From: Bin127 sp965203505
GTDB taxonomy: Bacteria; Chloroflexota; Dehalococcoidia; Lucifugimonadales; Lucifugimonadaceae
Length of the DNA stretch: 64,000 bases
Direction of reading: 5' to 3'
NCBI GenBank assembly: GCA_965203505.1
Contig: OZ241880.1
Location: forward strand, 2,542,001 to 2,606,000
Shown here: in pieces, positions 25,895 to 34,869 of the stretch
Numbering within the stretch: position 1 is the first letter of the stretch
Layout of the letters: the number at the start of each line of letters is the position of its first letter
Notes under the pieces: generated by a model
Databases searched by the model: none
What the model saw: only the letters and a program-made list of their open reading frames with translations
Told to the model about the DNA's origin: nothing
Program-made: the position numbers and the translations under genes

Positions 25895-27031
25895 ATGAAT
25901 GACAAGTTAAAAGGTTTGGTTCTAGGGTCCGGGTTCGCTGGACAGGGCCACGCGGAGGCGATGCGCTACTGCGGCGTTGAGGTCGTCGGCATGGTAAGCC
26001 GCACTGAGGATGTGGTGCAGCGTGTGGCGGGAGACATGGGTATCCCTTATGCGTCGACGGACTGGGTTGGTGCGTTGGATGCGCTGGAACCGGACATCGT
26101 CGCGATCGGGACGCCGGGAGGTGCCCATCACGAACAGATCTTGGCAGCGATTGAACGCGGTTGTCATGTCTTTTGCGACAAACCGCTGACGACGAGCGCA
26201 ATTACATCGAAAGAGTTATACGTGGCGGCGCGGGATAAGGGATTGAAGACGGCTTACGCGGCTTCGTTCAGGTATCAGCCGCACGCGCTTTTGGCGAAGA
26301 AGCTAATCGCGGAGGGTGTTATCGGTGAGCCGTTTGAGACGGAGTGTGTTTCGCACTACGAATTGCATCCTCATATCCCTTGGGGTTGGTCGCACCGGAT
26401 CGATCTCGGCGGAGGCAGGTTGAGCAACAACTTCACACACAAGCTGTCGATCGTGCTTCACGCTCTAGACGCGACGCTGATCGATATCAACGGCGAAGCG
26501 CGAAATGACATGCATATTGCGCCGGTCGTCGCAGGCGTTCACGATTTCCGAGAACGGTCCGATTTCATTCCGAGTCCTGAGGAATTGGATGGCCTTGGAT
26601 GGCGTGACGTAGATTCGGAGTGGTCGTATTCGGTGATGGCACACGTCTCGCCAGCGCGTGCCGTTCGCCAGCCCGTCACGTCGGTGTTCAGGCATGGAGG
26701 TATGCAACCTAGATTCGGCGACGACTATGTCGCTTTCTACGGCGATGAAGCTTCGATCTACATCGCGGGTGCTTATGCGCAAGGGCCGCTATATGTAAAG
26801 TCGCGCGATACGGACTGGGAGGAGATCCCGGTACCGTCTGAGATATCGGATGGATTGCCTGACATCGAAGATGACACGCAGCGCAACTGGACGGTGTTGA
26901 TGAGTGAGTTGTTGGCGGATGTGCGGGGTGATGGGTATTGCGGGTATCAGACGTTTAGGGATGGGTGGATTTTCCAGGAGGCCGTGGATGCGGTTAGGAG
27001 GGGTGATGGGTGGTTTGCTGTGCCTAGTTGA
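25895..27031 (+). CDS. Gfo/Idh/MocA-family oxidoreductase
   Basis: This 378-residue NAD(P)-dependent dehydrogenase has the dinucleotide-binding loop VLGSGFAGQGHAEAM at the N-terminus, DIVAIGTPGGAHHEQILAAI on strand 4, and the family's E/D-K-P signature as HVFCDKPLTTS. The C-terminal half is the substrate-binding alpha/beta domain (GEPFETECVSHYELHPHIPWGWSHRIDLGGG). The family acts on sugars, inositols and related polyols. ATG 25895 (MNDKLKGLVLG) fits the usual start. It is isolated from other sugar genes. Confidence 0.85.
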   Translation: MNDKLKGLVLGSGFAGQGHAEAMRYCGVEVVGMVSRTEDVVQRVAGDMGIPYASTDWVGALDALEPDIVAIGTPGGAHHEQILAAIERGCHVFCDKPLTTSAITSKELYVAARDKGLKTAYAASFRYQPHALLAKKLIAEGVIGEPFETECVSHYELHPHIPWGWSHRIDLGGGRLSNNFTHKLSIVLHALDATLIDINGEARNDMHIAPVVAGVHDFRERSDFIPSPEELDGLGWRDVDSEWSYSVMAHVSPARAVRQPVTSVFRHGGMQPRFGDDYVAFYGDEASIYIAGAYAQGPLYVKSRDTDWEEIPVPSEISDGLPDIEDDTQRNWTVLMSELLADVRGDGYCGYQTFRDGWIFQEAVDAVRRGDGWFAVPS

Positions 27032-27127
27032 CATACATATCATTTGACTACCTAACTAGTACAGGATCACTATCAATTGGTGGCTTCACGGGGTTTTACG
27101 GAACAACGCTCAAAAGTAGACCATCCA

Positions 27128-29650
27128 ATGAATCAACACATGCCAAATACCTCAGGATACGATCTCTCCGTCATCCTTGAAACGCCGATCTTCCAAGCGG
27201 AGGTTACATCAGGCGCAACCAACGGTCTGTTGGCCTGTACCGATTCTCGGCTTATCTATCTAACTAAGGATAATCAGGCAACTAGCATCCAATTTCAAGT
27301 TCGACGAGATGATATTCGCGGTATATCACTTATCCCAGAAGCCAATTTTTATACTATATTTTTGGAGATTCCTCAAGCGACAGTATCTTTCAATGGGACT
27401 GAGGCAGAATTAAGACGATTATGCACTATTTTGGAAAATCGACCATCTGGTTATACAAACTATGCTAGCAGTGCCACTGTAATAAATCCGACAGGAGAAA
27501 CTCGACATACACAGCCCGATACTGATAAACAACCTCCAAAGTCACGTAAATGGCTTAGAGGATGCGCATGGACTGTTGGTGTACTCTTTGTCATTGCACT
27601 GATAGGTGCGATTATGTCTGCGATCTCGGATAGAAATAGTATCACTGAGACTGAAGGGATGCCAGCACCTACGGTCGAGCGAGTTTTAACTGTCAATGCA
27701 ATTGACTTGTATGAGGCACGAGAGCAAAACGCAACACGATATGATCTGAGATACAAGGGCAAACGCGTCAGAATCAATGGAATCGTAGGTGATATAGATG
27801 GTGGACAAATACGGCTTGTAGTTGATGTCGATAGCTTCAGATTGTTGGGGACCATATTTTTAGAATCTGTGGATTTGCATGATTTGCCTGTTCGCGATCA
27901 AGTTGAGGCAAACAAAGGAGAAAGATTCGAAGCTGTGTGCACTGTAGGAAACTACGTATTAGGATCGATAAATTTGGTAGACTGTTCGCAAGGCAGAACT
28001 CTACCAAGAACTACCCGATCATCAAGTCCGGCTAAGACCGCTACTCCTAAGCCATCAGCGACACCACAACGCAATTCAGTCCAGGCAACTACAACTCCGA
28101 CCGTCGATACAAATTCGATCGCGACATCAGTCGATACGGAGCCTGAACCGACCCAAACCCCATCTCCTGTCAAATTGGTCGCACGATCGGAAACACCAAG
28201 CGCACGCGTAGCAGCATCGACTCCCACGGTTACTCCCTCGCCAATATTGATCCCCACTGTTTCGCCGATACCTGAACATACTCCGACTGTTACGGCAACC
28301 TCGATTCCAACTGTCCTTCCCACGCCTGCGGAAACACCGTTCCCGACACCTGAACATACGCCCACACTAGAACCAACTGCTACTCCCACGCCTACGGCGA
28401 CACTATCGCCCACACCAGAGCCAACAACTGCTCCTACGCCTACAGCAACACCATCACCGACACCCGGTCCGCCATCTACCCCCGCAGAGTTAGTAGAGCG
28501 GGTACGAGACAGTGTAGTGCGAGTCGAAGCCGGAACCGGGGGTTTTTTGTCCTTCCAATCAAGCGGTTCAGGATTCATCTTCGCGGTAGAAGGAACCACC
28601 GCGTTTATAGCGACCAATCACCACATAATCGATGGTAAAAGTTCGGTAGAAGTCCAGATAGGAGACTCTGACACTTACGATGCCTTAGTCCTTGGATGGG
28701 ATGCTGAGCGGGATGTGGCGGTACTTTCCATCTGTTGCTCCTCGGAGTTCATTGCACTCACCTGGGCTGATTCTTTGCCTTCTGAGGGAGACACTGTGGT
28801 TGCTATAGGCTACCCCAATAGTGCCACCGTAAACCTCGTCACAACGATTGGCGAGGTGCGTGCCTACGATGACCTCAGCATTGAGCACGACTTCATACCG
28901 CATTCCGCGCCCCTTAATCCGGGCAACAGTGGCGGCCCACTCTTCTCGATGCCGGGAGCCGAAGTCGTTGGCATTAACACGGCTCGGGGCACGGAAACCT
29001 TGGCGTTTTACGCCGTGCCATATCAAGCAATTGAGGATCAGGTGGAAGAGTGGCGCGCTCAGTTGATTGTTGCTCCTACCGCAACCCCAATCTTCACGCC
29101 CGGCGATGCCACGTCCGAATTAGGCACATCATTCGGACCAGGAACGCACATCGTAGGCGAAGACATAGAACCAGGCGAATATCGAGCCAAGTCAAAGGAC
29201 GGAAATACGGATTGCAGATGGGAACGTCTCAGTGCTTTAGATGGCGAATCTAAATCCAGAATTGGTTCTTCATTGCTCATACTAATCTTTGAAGGATATA
29301 CGTATGCAGCTATCCAATCCACAGATTATGCTTTTTCATCCCAAGGATGCGCGGAATGGGAAAGCACTAACGCAATACACGATAATCCAATGTCATCGCC
29401 TAGTAACAGCTTCGGCGGGGGCACCCATATCGTCAACACACATATAGAACCGGGTCTATATAGATCAGAGGTAGCTGACAATGGTCGAATTATCGATGCC
29501 TGCGTTTGGGTACGTCTAAGTTCTACAGATGGATCTGCCTCATCAATAATAGCCCGTGAAGTATTTCGTGAAGGAAATGTCTATGCCACGGTCAAACCGA
29601 CTGACTATGCATTTCACTCATGGGGATGCACCACATGGGTTAAGCGATGA
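27128..29650 (+). CDS. Membrane-anchored trypsin-like serine protease, multidomain
   Basis: This is an 840-residue protein. The order is: a PH-like/GRAM-like beta domain (about 5-105, YDLSVILETPIFQAEVTSG to RRLCTILENR); one membrane helix (about 145-168, CAWTVGVLFVIALIGAIM); an OB-fold-like domain (LRYKGKRVRINGIVGDIDGGQIRL); and a Pro/Thr-rich linker (about 325-450). Then comes a trypsin/HtrA-like domain with catalytic His (ATNHHIID), Asp (ERDVAVL) and Ser (GNSGGP). Two similar C-terminal modules of about 110 residues follow (GTHIVGEDIEPGEYRAK and GTHIVNTHIEPGLYRSE). It should be an extracellular protease with an intracellular sensor domain. The first 1 kb is AT-rich relative to neighbours. 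ATG 27128 is preferred over an upstream TTG. Confidence 0.85.
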   Translation: MNQHMPNTSGYDLSVILETPIFQAEVTSGATNGLLACTDSRLIYLTKDNQATSIQFQVRRDDIRGISLIPEANFYTIFLEIPQATVSFNGTEAELRRLCTILENRPSGYTNYASSATVINPTGETRHTQPDTDKQPPKSRKWLRGCAWTVGVLFVIALIGAIMSAISDRNSITETEGMPAPTVERVLTVNAIDLYEAREQNATRYDLRYKGKRVRINGIVGDIDGGQIRLVVDVDSFRLLGTIFLESVDLHDLPVRDQVEANKGERFEAVCTVGNYVLGSINLVDCSQGRTLPRTTRSSSPAKTATPKPSATPQRNSVQATTTPTVDTNSIATSVDTEPEPTQTPSPVKLVARSETPSARVAASTPTVTPSPILIPTVSPIPEHTPTVTATSIPTVLPTPAETPFPTPEHTPTLEPTATPTPTATLSPTPEPTTAPTPTATPSPTPGPPSTPAELVERVRDSVVRVEAGTGGFLSFQSSGSGFIFAVEGTTAFIATNHHIIDGKSSVEVQIGDSDTYDALVLGWDAERDVAVLSICCSSEFIALTWADSLPSEGDTVVAIGYPNSATVNLVTTIGEVRAYDDLSIEHDFIPHSAPLNPGNSGGPLFSMPGAEVVGINTARGTETLAFYAVPYQAIEDQVEEWRAQLIVAPTATPIFTPGDATSELGTSFGPGTHIVGEDIEPGEYRAKSKDGNTDCRWERLSALDGESKSRIGSSLLILIFEGYTYAAIQSTDYAFSSQGCAEWESTNAIHDNPMSSPSNSFGGGTHIVNTHIEPGLYRSEVADNGRIIDACVWVRLSSTDGSASSIIAREVFREGNVYATVKPTDYAFHSWGCTTWVKR

Positions 29651-29735
29651 GAACCTGCGTCGCCCCCTTGTTCCATGATGAAGTCGAGGAGTAACCCATG
29701 ATAGAAGCTAGAAATCGATTGACGATTCAACGGGA

Positions 29736-29939
29736 TTGGATTGGCAAAGGAAAGTTTTGAGATTTCCCATTGATGACAAACTGATTGAAATTCAGCACGA
29801 TATCCTGATCGAGATTATTCGTCTAACTGCGCCTTACCTTGGGTCACCGACGTGGCAAGTCGACGGATGGTATTCAACCGCAAATCCCAACCACAAACTC
29901 AGAACGATTCTGTCGCAATTCGCCGTCGATCGAAACTGA
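29736..29939 (+). CDS. Possible small hypothetical protein
   Basis: A 67-codon frame starting at TTG gives a plausible soluble protein (LRFPIDDKLIEIQHDILIEIIRLTAPYLG, then SPTWQVDGWYSTANPN). The amino-acid make-up is protein-like, but there is no clear ribosome-binding site and the start is uncertain. The 356-base gap between the protease and the next gene holds nothing else of note. Confidence 0.3.
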   Translation: MDWQRKVLRFPIDDKLIEIQHDILIEIIRLTAPYLGSPTWQVDGWYSTANPNHKLRTILSQFAVDRN

Positions 29940-30006
29940 CCGACCGCGGATAGCACCGGAACAAGTGCATAGTATTTGTCCAAACTTTCAGGGGATTGAG
30001 GAACTC

Positions 30007-30303
30007 ATGACAGATCAACAACTTGACGACTTACTCGGGAAGGTCGGCAAGGGATGCTTCGTCCAACTTTACGAGGCGTTTGCCGACCTAAGCATCCCAA
30101 ATAGTGTCATCGTTCCCAGCGTTCTTGAATATGTGAAAAACAACGGCAGAAAAAACCCATCACCTAAAGCCGCGAACACTCGGATAAGTAAAGCGCGAAC
30201 CATCATCAAGTCTGGGAACGGAAGGGTTGCCTTGTTGAACTGCTCCCGAAGCAGGATATGCCCTGAATTACAACGCAAAGCGGCACGGCTGGCAGGCGCA
30301 TGA
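30007..30303 (+). CDS. Hypothetical protein
   Basis: This 98-residue basic protein (MTDQQLDDLLGKVGKGCFVQLYEAFADL, then VLEYVKNNGRKNPSPKAANTRISKARTII) starts at ATG 30007 with TGAGGAAC just upstream. The spacing of basic residues in the second half suggests nucleic-acid contact, but no family was recognised. Confidence 0.45.
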   Translation: MTDQQLDDLLGKVGKGCFVQLYEAFADLSIPNSVIVPSVLEYVKNNGRKNPSPKAANTRISKARTIIKSGNGRVALLNCSRSRICPELQRKAARLAGA

Positions 30304-30327
30304 TTCGGTATCGACCCTCGTCGTTGA

Positions 30328-30405
30328 CTACTGCGGTCCGCGCTCGATTTCGAGTTCATCGACTCTAACTTGGCTTTCGGGTGTTCGTGTGGGGTGCGGT
30401 CCCAT
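30328..30405 (-). pseudogene. Decayed 3' tail of an enolase-superfamily gene
   Basis: A 25-codon frame ending in TAG encodes a peptide that differs at only a few positions from the last residues of the enolase-type protein at 34870-36081 (shared core VDELEIERGPQ, preceded by GPHP-x-RTPE). Nothing else of the gene is present upstream. It reads as the surviving end of a deleted paralog in the same orientation. Confidence 0.6.
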
Positions 30406-30501
30406 GCCCCTAAGCGAAGGGGAAGGCTCAGGCTCTGTGCATTAAAGTTGGGGTGAGTATCCCACTGCTTTTTACAAAGCTGGTCTATGGAGGGTCTCGA
30501 G

Positions 30502-31284
30502 ATGCTGGTGTTCATTGATGAAAGTGGTCATCCCCACCCGAATGATCCGACTACACGTCCTGTTCTAGCTGCCGTTTGTTTTCCAGAGTCTGCGTCTCGG
30601 AGCATCAGCCGCCAGTTATTTGGGATCAAGCGAACTTTGCTGGGGGATGAACGCGCGGGCGAGGAACTGAAGGCCAACGAAATGCTGAACCGCCGCACCT
30701 TCAACCGAAGACCTGAGTTGCGAGAATTGGTTGCGGAGGTTTTCGATCAAATTCAGAACCTAGATGTCACGATTTTCGCGGTGGTGATGGAGAGACCGGC
30801 GAAAGAGATCGCGAGAGATACCGTTTACCTGCCTCCACAATATCGCTACATCCTGCAACGCGTCAACGCTTTGATGGAGGGTGAAGATTCCATGGCATTT
30901 GTGCTGGTAGATGGCGACGGCAGCCAATACGGAGGATTGTCAGCAAAAATCGATAGCTATCTCAGTAAGTCGTACGAAGGACAATCCATGACTAGGGTGG
31001 TGGATACGCCGTATTTTGTCGATTCCAGATACACGGTAGGGATCCAACTCGCCGACTTGGTTGCTGGTGCCATCAGGCTGTATCAGGAAGCAGAACTTTT
31101 CCTCAACCCACACACATCAGATCCTTTTCTCACGTCCGTTGCTCGATATTACCGAATCATCCGGAGCAAAACGAAAGACTTGTACTCGCCTGAGGGCTAT
31201 CCGCTACACGGGATTTACTTCATGGGCGAGCATCTTCACTACTTCGACACCGAGAACGAAGACTCTGACAGAGAGCGTCGCTGA
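30502..31284 (+). CDS. DUF3800 domain protein
   Basis: This 260-residue protein has the DUF3800 markers: FIDESGHPHP at the N-terminus, FVLVDGDGSQYGG in the middle and YTVGIQLADLVAGAI near the C-terminus. The conserved acidic residues suggest an RNase H-like nuclease fold. Members often occur in mobile or defence contexts, but the function is not established. ATG 30502 (MLVFIDESG) follows GGAGGG at eight bases and is preferred to the start at 30487. Confidence 0.8.
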   Translation: MLVFIDESGHPHPNDPTTRPVLAAVCFPESASRSISRQLFGIKRTLLGDERAGEELKANEMLNRRTFNRRPELRELVAEVFDQIQNLDVTIFAVVMERPAKEIARDTVYLPPQYRYILQRVNALMEGEDSMAFVLVDGDGSQYGGLSAKIDSYLSKSYEGQSMTRVVDTPYFVDSRYTVGIQLADLVAGAIRLYQEAELFLNPHTSDPFLTSVARYYRIIRSKTKDLYSPEGYPLHGIYFMGEHLHYFDTENEDSDRERR

Positions 31285-31704
31285 CCTTCCGAGTGCCAAG
31301 GGTGTGATGCTTCGGAAGCATCACTACCTGGCACTACCTCCAACATATCAATGGATGTTGCATTTGTCAAAGTGAGACCTTGCTGAGCCTCAAGTCGTGG
31401 CGAAAATCGCGCGAAGCCCGTAGCATCGTTAAACGTTACTAGGCACCCGCCCAACCCCCTTGCGCTGCGCGAAGGAGGATATTCCTCGCTACGCTCTGAA
31501 TGACACGGTGGGGCCGGCACGCTGAGCGCGGGCGTGAAGTAGCTGGTTCAGGTATATATCTGGCCCGCGCTCGATTTCGAGTTCGTCGACTCTAGCTTGG
31601 CTTTCGAGGGTTCGTGCGAAGGAAACATGGAACATCGTTGCACTCTTTGGATGGGCGTTCCGTCCGCTGAAGCGCCTGGTTTCGCCGGAATGACGCGGTG
31701 GTTT
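31285..31704. other. Gene-poor stretch with repeat and pseudogene tail
   Basis: No intact gene is supported. It contains a degraded REP-like element near 31480-31510 (TCGCTACGCTCTGAATGACA). At 31560-31625, on the minus strand, lies another enolase-type tail reading FARTLESQARVDELEIERG before the frame drifts. The rest is unassigned. Confidence 0.6.
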
Positions 31705-32349
31705 CTATAGGTCGAACCTGTCGACGAAGTGACGTTCTACCCTACCTGTGGCGAGCATTGAACCGATGGCCAAAAGCCAGAGGAAGAAGATAGTGCCGAC
31801 TACCCCATGGGTGACGGTGCCTAGGTCGACCCAGATGAGTTGCATCGCGAGTCCTAGAAGCAGTGAGACGGGAGCGATCCTCTTGAGGTTTCCGCCGACC
31901 ATCCACTGGTAACGTGCGGCCACGATGAGAGCAACTCCGGCGGCGGAGAATCCGATCTTGCCGGTGAGCCATCTTAGTGTTGCGGTGGTTTCAACCGTCG
32001 TATCAATCGAGTTTGGATCTGCGGATATCAGCAGGATCGCGGCGGCTCCAGAAATCGCTGTGAACGCGCCGGAGACGATGAACAGGTATGGGACCCAAGC
32101 CGTGGCGAACCTATCCCGGATAATCCAAGTGCGAAGCAGAAGCCACGCGCCTAGGATCAAAGTGATCCCGGACACGAGTCGTCCGGCACCGCCTAATCCG
32201 TAGAGCAGTTGGTTTTCCGCGATGGCGGAAATCGACTGTGCGAGTGTCGCTTGATCGGCATCAGCGGAGACCCGGCCGACGACTGCGACGATTGTGGTCA
32301 ACGCTGTGAGTATGAGGAATATGCCTGCTTTACGGGCCGATTGGTCCAT
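31705..32349 (-). CDS. Integral membrane protein, unknown (DUF4386-like layout)
   Basis: This 214-residue protein has six hydrophobic segments (AGIFLILTALTTIVAVVG, LYGLGGAGRLVSGITLILGAWLL, WVPYLFIVSGAFTAISG, IGFSAAGVALIVAA, VSLLLGLAMQLIWV and VVGTIFFLWLLAIGSML). The layout resembles DUF4386-type proteins, with no firm match. It has its own promoter region, with an operator-like palindrome 48 bases upstream of the start codon, so it is probably regulated on its own. Confidence 0.6.
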   Translation of the reverse strand: MDQSARKAGIFLILTALTTIVAVVGRVSADADQATLAQSISAIAENQLLYGLGGAGRLVSGITLILGAWLLLRTWIIRDRFATAWVPYLFIVSGAFTAISGAAAILLISADPNSIDTTVETTATLRWLTGKIGFSAAGVALIVAARYQWMVGGNLKRIAPVSLLLGLAMQLIWVDLGTVTHGVVGTIFFLWLLAIGSMLATGRVERHFVDRFDL

Positions 32350-32396
32350 CCGGATGAGCCTCTGTTTTGTGACGAGAATCGCTAGCGGGGATATAT

Positions 32397-32413
32397 ATTA
32401 CCAAACTGGTAAT
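32397..32413 (-). promoter_or_regulatory. Operator-like palindrome ATTACCA-N3-TGGTAAT
   Basis: This perfect 7-base inverted repeat lies upstream of the membrane-protein gene at 31705-32349, directly next to a TATATA box on that strand. Its core TACC-N5-GGTA recurs at 46921-46933 upstream of the imelysin gene. It could be the site of a dimeric repressor of MarR, HxlR or Rrf2 type; the regulator is not identified. Confidence 0.5.
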
Positions 32414-32439
32414 GAATACACTTCACTGAGAGCCAGATT

Positions 32440-32515
32440 TTCTGTCCCCGTTCGATTTCGAGTTCTTCGAGTTTTGCTTTGGCTTCAGGGCGTTCGTTCG
32501 GGGGGCGGTCTTCAG
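32440..32515 (-). pseudogene. Degenerate enolase-type gene tail
   Basis: On the minus strand this stretch reads RPPNERPEAKAKLEELEIERG, a diverged version of the C-terminal tail seen at 30328-30405 and in the intact gene at 34870. The frame continues past the usual stop. It lies between the membrane-protein operator and vapB. Confidence 0.4.
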
Positions 32516-32589
32516 CCGTCCATTTGAACTCGTGAGCTTTGTGTAGACTCGTTCGTACTGGTATATGCAGGAATAGTGAGCACGCGGCG

Positions 32590-32940
32590 ATGAAGACCAC
32601 GTTGACAATCGACGATGATGTCGCAGCGATTCTCGAGCATCAGTCTCGGGTGGAGAATAAATCGTTTGACCGAGTCGTCAATGAAGCATTGAGACGAGGC
32701 ACTTCGATGTCGACAGTTGCGGACGCGCGTGCGGTTGGCACGCAGAAGGAACTCGACATCGAATCTGGACCGATCGGCGGCGGTGCCCAAGGCCAAATCA
32801 AACGACAACACCCCCATGGTTTGCCGAAGTTCAAGGTCAGGCCGCACACGGGCAAGTGGATGGCCGGCGACGATCCGGCTCGATTGAAAGAGATCCTTGA
32901 ACAAGCAGATACGGAACGCTTTCTCGGTAAGGATGAATAA
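32590..32940 (+). CDS. vapB: VapB-like antitoxin
   Basis: This 116-residue protein has an N-terminus MKTTLTIDDDVAAILEHQSRVENKSFDRVVNEALRRG, a ribbon-helix-helix DNA-binding motif, with a longer-than-usual C-terminal half for toxin binding (QHPHGLPKFKVRPHTGKW). It is followed after three bases by a PIN-domain toxin. ATG 32590 is chosen because it begins exactly at the conserved ribbon strand. Confidence 0.85.
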   Translation: MKTTLTIDDDVAAILEHQSRVENKSFDRVVNEALRRGTSMSTVADARAVGTQKELDIESGPIGGGAQGQIKRQHPHGLPKFKVRPHTGKWMAGDDPARLKEILEQADTERFLGKDE

Positions 32941-32943
32941 CGT

Positions 32944-33372
32944 TTGATCGTACCGGATGTAAACGTACTCGTCTACGCCTACAGCGAGACTTCACCCCAA
33001 CACACGAAAGCGAAGGATTGGAGGGAAGGGTTGCTACACGGTTCGGAGGAGATAGGTTTGCCGTGGTACGTGTCTACGGGATTTGTCAGATTGATGGCCA
33101 ATCCGATGGTGGTTTCTCCGATATTGGAACCGCTTGCTTCGTTGGACGTTGTATCCGATTGGTTCGAATATCCTCACGTTGTGGCCTTAAACCCGGGACG
33201 TGATCACATCGAGGTTATGAGAGAGACCTTGAGTGCCACCGGAATCAGCCATAGCGTCGTCACCGACGCGCACATCGCTGCGATCGCGCTGGAACATGGT
33301 TGCGAAGTGCATTCGAAAGATTCGAGATTCGGTAGGATTCCTGGTTTGCGGTGGGTGGCCCCCTTGCAATGA
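32944..33372 (+). CDS. vapC: VapC-type PIN-domain toxin
   Basis: This 142-residue PIN ribonuclease has MIVPDVNVLVYAYSETSPQH with the first Asp, FVRLMANPMV, then SHSVVTDAHIAAIALEHGCEVHSKDSRFGRIPGL with the C-terminal acidic residues. The start codon is TTG at 32944, with AAGGATGA in the end of the antitoxin gene as ribosome-binding site. In the family it cleaves RNA and is released under stress. Confidence 0.9.
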   Translation: MIVPDVNVLVYAYSETSPQHTKAKDWREGLLHGSEEIGLPWYVSTGFVRLMANPMVVSPILEPLASLDVVSDWFEYPHVVALNPGRDHIEVMRETLSATGISHSVVTDAHIAAIALEHGCEVHSKDSRFGRIPGLRWVAPLQ

Positions 33373-33760
33373 CAGTTCCTGTGAACCGCTCCCGAAACAA
33401 CATACCCGGAGCATTTCAGCGCACATCAGCGTGGCTACTAGGTAAATGACCCGGTACCAATCACGGTCCCCGATATTGCGCCTCACGCTCGGGTTCGAGT
33501 TCGTTGGAGTCGCCTGGGGCTCGGTCGTCCGCGCAGATACCTAGGTTCGGCTCGACGACTTCGTAGTAACGGCCCGTGTAGAAGATGAGGCATTCGGGAT
33601 TGAGCAAAGATATTGAGGCTTCCTACCAAATGGCTTCTTAAGGTTCTTGGCGGGTGGAAGTAAAGTTGCTGTTCGGTGTGCAGATTCGCTTTGAACACCC
33701 TCGTCGCAATTCGTACACTCAAGCCAAATTAAGGATGAAGTCTGTAGGTTAAACATCAAT
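33373..33760. other. Intergenic stretch with a decayed gene end
   Basis: No intact gene is supported in these 388 bases. On the minus strand from about 33600 to 33468 an open frame reads ECLIFYTGRYYEVVEPN, then LGICADDRAP and NELEPEREAQYR. It looks like the C-terminal part of a lost protein and ends in a peptide loosely like the ELEIERG tails nearby. The source family is not recognised. Confidence 0.35.
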
Positions 33761-34846
33761 ATGCTCTCGATTTTGCAACCACTCCCAGGGAAACGCCTGT
33801 TACTGCCGCTTTTTTCTGTGTTCTTCTGCGTTCTGCTGATCGTCACTTGTGGCGACGCAGGATCGACATCAGCACCAGCTGCAACAATCCCTCCCACACC
33901 CGTTCCTACTTCCGCGCCAACTCCGACCACGGAGCCTAGACCTACTTACACACCAACACCAGAGCCGATCCCGACGGCAACATCTTCACCAACACCAGCG
34001 CCGACCAGTACTTCCACTCCAACGCAGATACCGACTGAATCCCCGACCGATACACCGACACCTGAAGTTGCTGCCGCTCCGGTGTCCGCAGGTCAGCTAG
34101 AAATCGACGCAAATACGACCGGGCAAGACCTCGTCGACTTTCTGACGGAGGACGCGCAGTCATGCATCCGTTCCACGTTAGAGGATGCGGCATATCAGGA
34201 TTTTCTAGATCAGCCGTTGGTTGCTCAGATTGACCGGCTTGGTCCGTCGCCACTCGAATGTCTGCCAGTAGAGGTGGTTGCTGAATTTACAGTTGCCGCA
34301 TTGTCTGTAATGCTTGGTGGGTTGGCGGACGACAGCGCATCGTGCTTGCGGGACTTCTATGCCACTAGCGGTCTGATTGATATTCCTACGGGCGAGAGCG
34401 AAGATCCGGAGGCTACCGAGTTGGCGTTGAGATTCTTTATGTGCCTCAGCGACGAAGAAGCAGGGCAACTGATGTCCGGGGATGGGATGGATCTATTTAC
34501 ACCGTCTCAGCTCCGTTGCGTCGATGACGAAATCGGTATCGATGGGTTAGTGGATGCCATGATGGGTAATCCTTCTCAAGGCTTGGACGAGATCACGACT
34601 GTTCTTGAGTCTTGCGGTGTCACATTTTTCCCTGTCGGCCCACCGGGCGATGAAGGCGCGTTCAATCAGGTCAGTCTGCTTTGGCTCCAGTATGATCCTG
34701 AGTTGCAAGGTCTGATCGACTGCTTGCAAGATGCCGCCACGATGGAAGAGTTGGATGCCTTTTTCTCCGGCAAGAGTGGCTCGTCGCCGGATGCCATCTA
34801 CGAGTGCTTAGGGCAGTGCGCTGAACTTCTACCCTCCGGCGGATAG
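33761..34846 (+). CDS. Lipoprotein with Pro/Thr linker, unknown
   Basis: This 361-residue protein has a signal peptide ending in a lipobox (LIVTC, Cys30). A Thr/Pro-rich linker runs to about residue 105 (PTPVPTSAPTPTTEPRPTYTP). The helical C-terminal domain has several cysteine-bearing repeats of the type D-x-x-x-C-(I/L)-R/x-x (QSCIRSTLEDAAY, ASCLRDFYATSG, LRCVDDEIGIDG, IDCLQDAATMEELD). The repeats of about 50 residues suggest a disulfide-stabilised extracellular domain. The family was not recognised. Confidence 0.65.
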   Translation: MLSILQPLPGKRLLLPLFSVFFCVLLIVTCGDAGSTSAPAATIPPTPVPTSAPTPTTEPRPTYTPTPEPIPTATSSPTPAPTSTSTPTQIPTESPTDTPTPEVAAAPVSAGQLEIDANTTGQDLVDFLTEDAQSCIRSTLEDAAYQDFLDQPLVAQIDRLGPSPLECLPVEVVAEFTVAALSVMLGGLADDSASCLRDFYATSGLIDIPTGESEDPEATELALRFFMCLSDEEAGQLMSGDGMDLFTPSQLRCVDDEIGIDGLVDAMMGNPSQGLDEITTVLESCGVTFFPVGPPGDEGAFNQVSLLWLQYDPELQGLIDCLQDAATMEELDAFFSGKSGSSPDAIYECLGQCAELLPSGG

Positions 34847-34869
34847 CGGGAGTTACTTGCAGGAGATGC

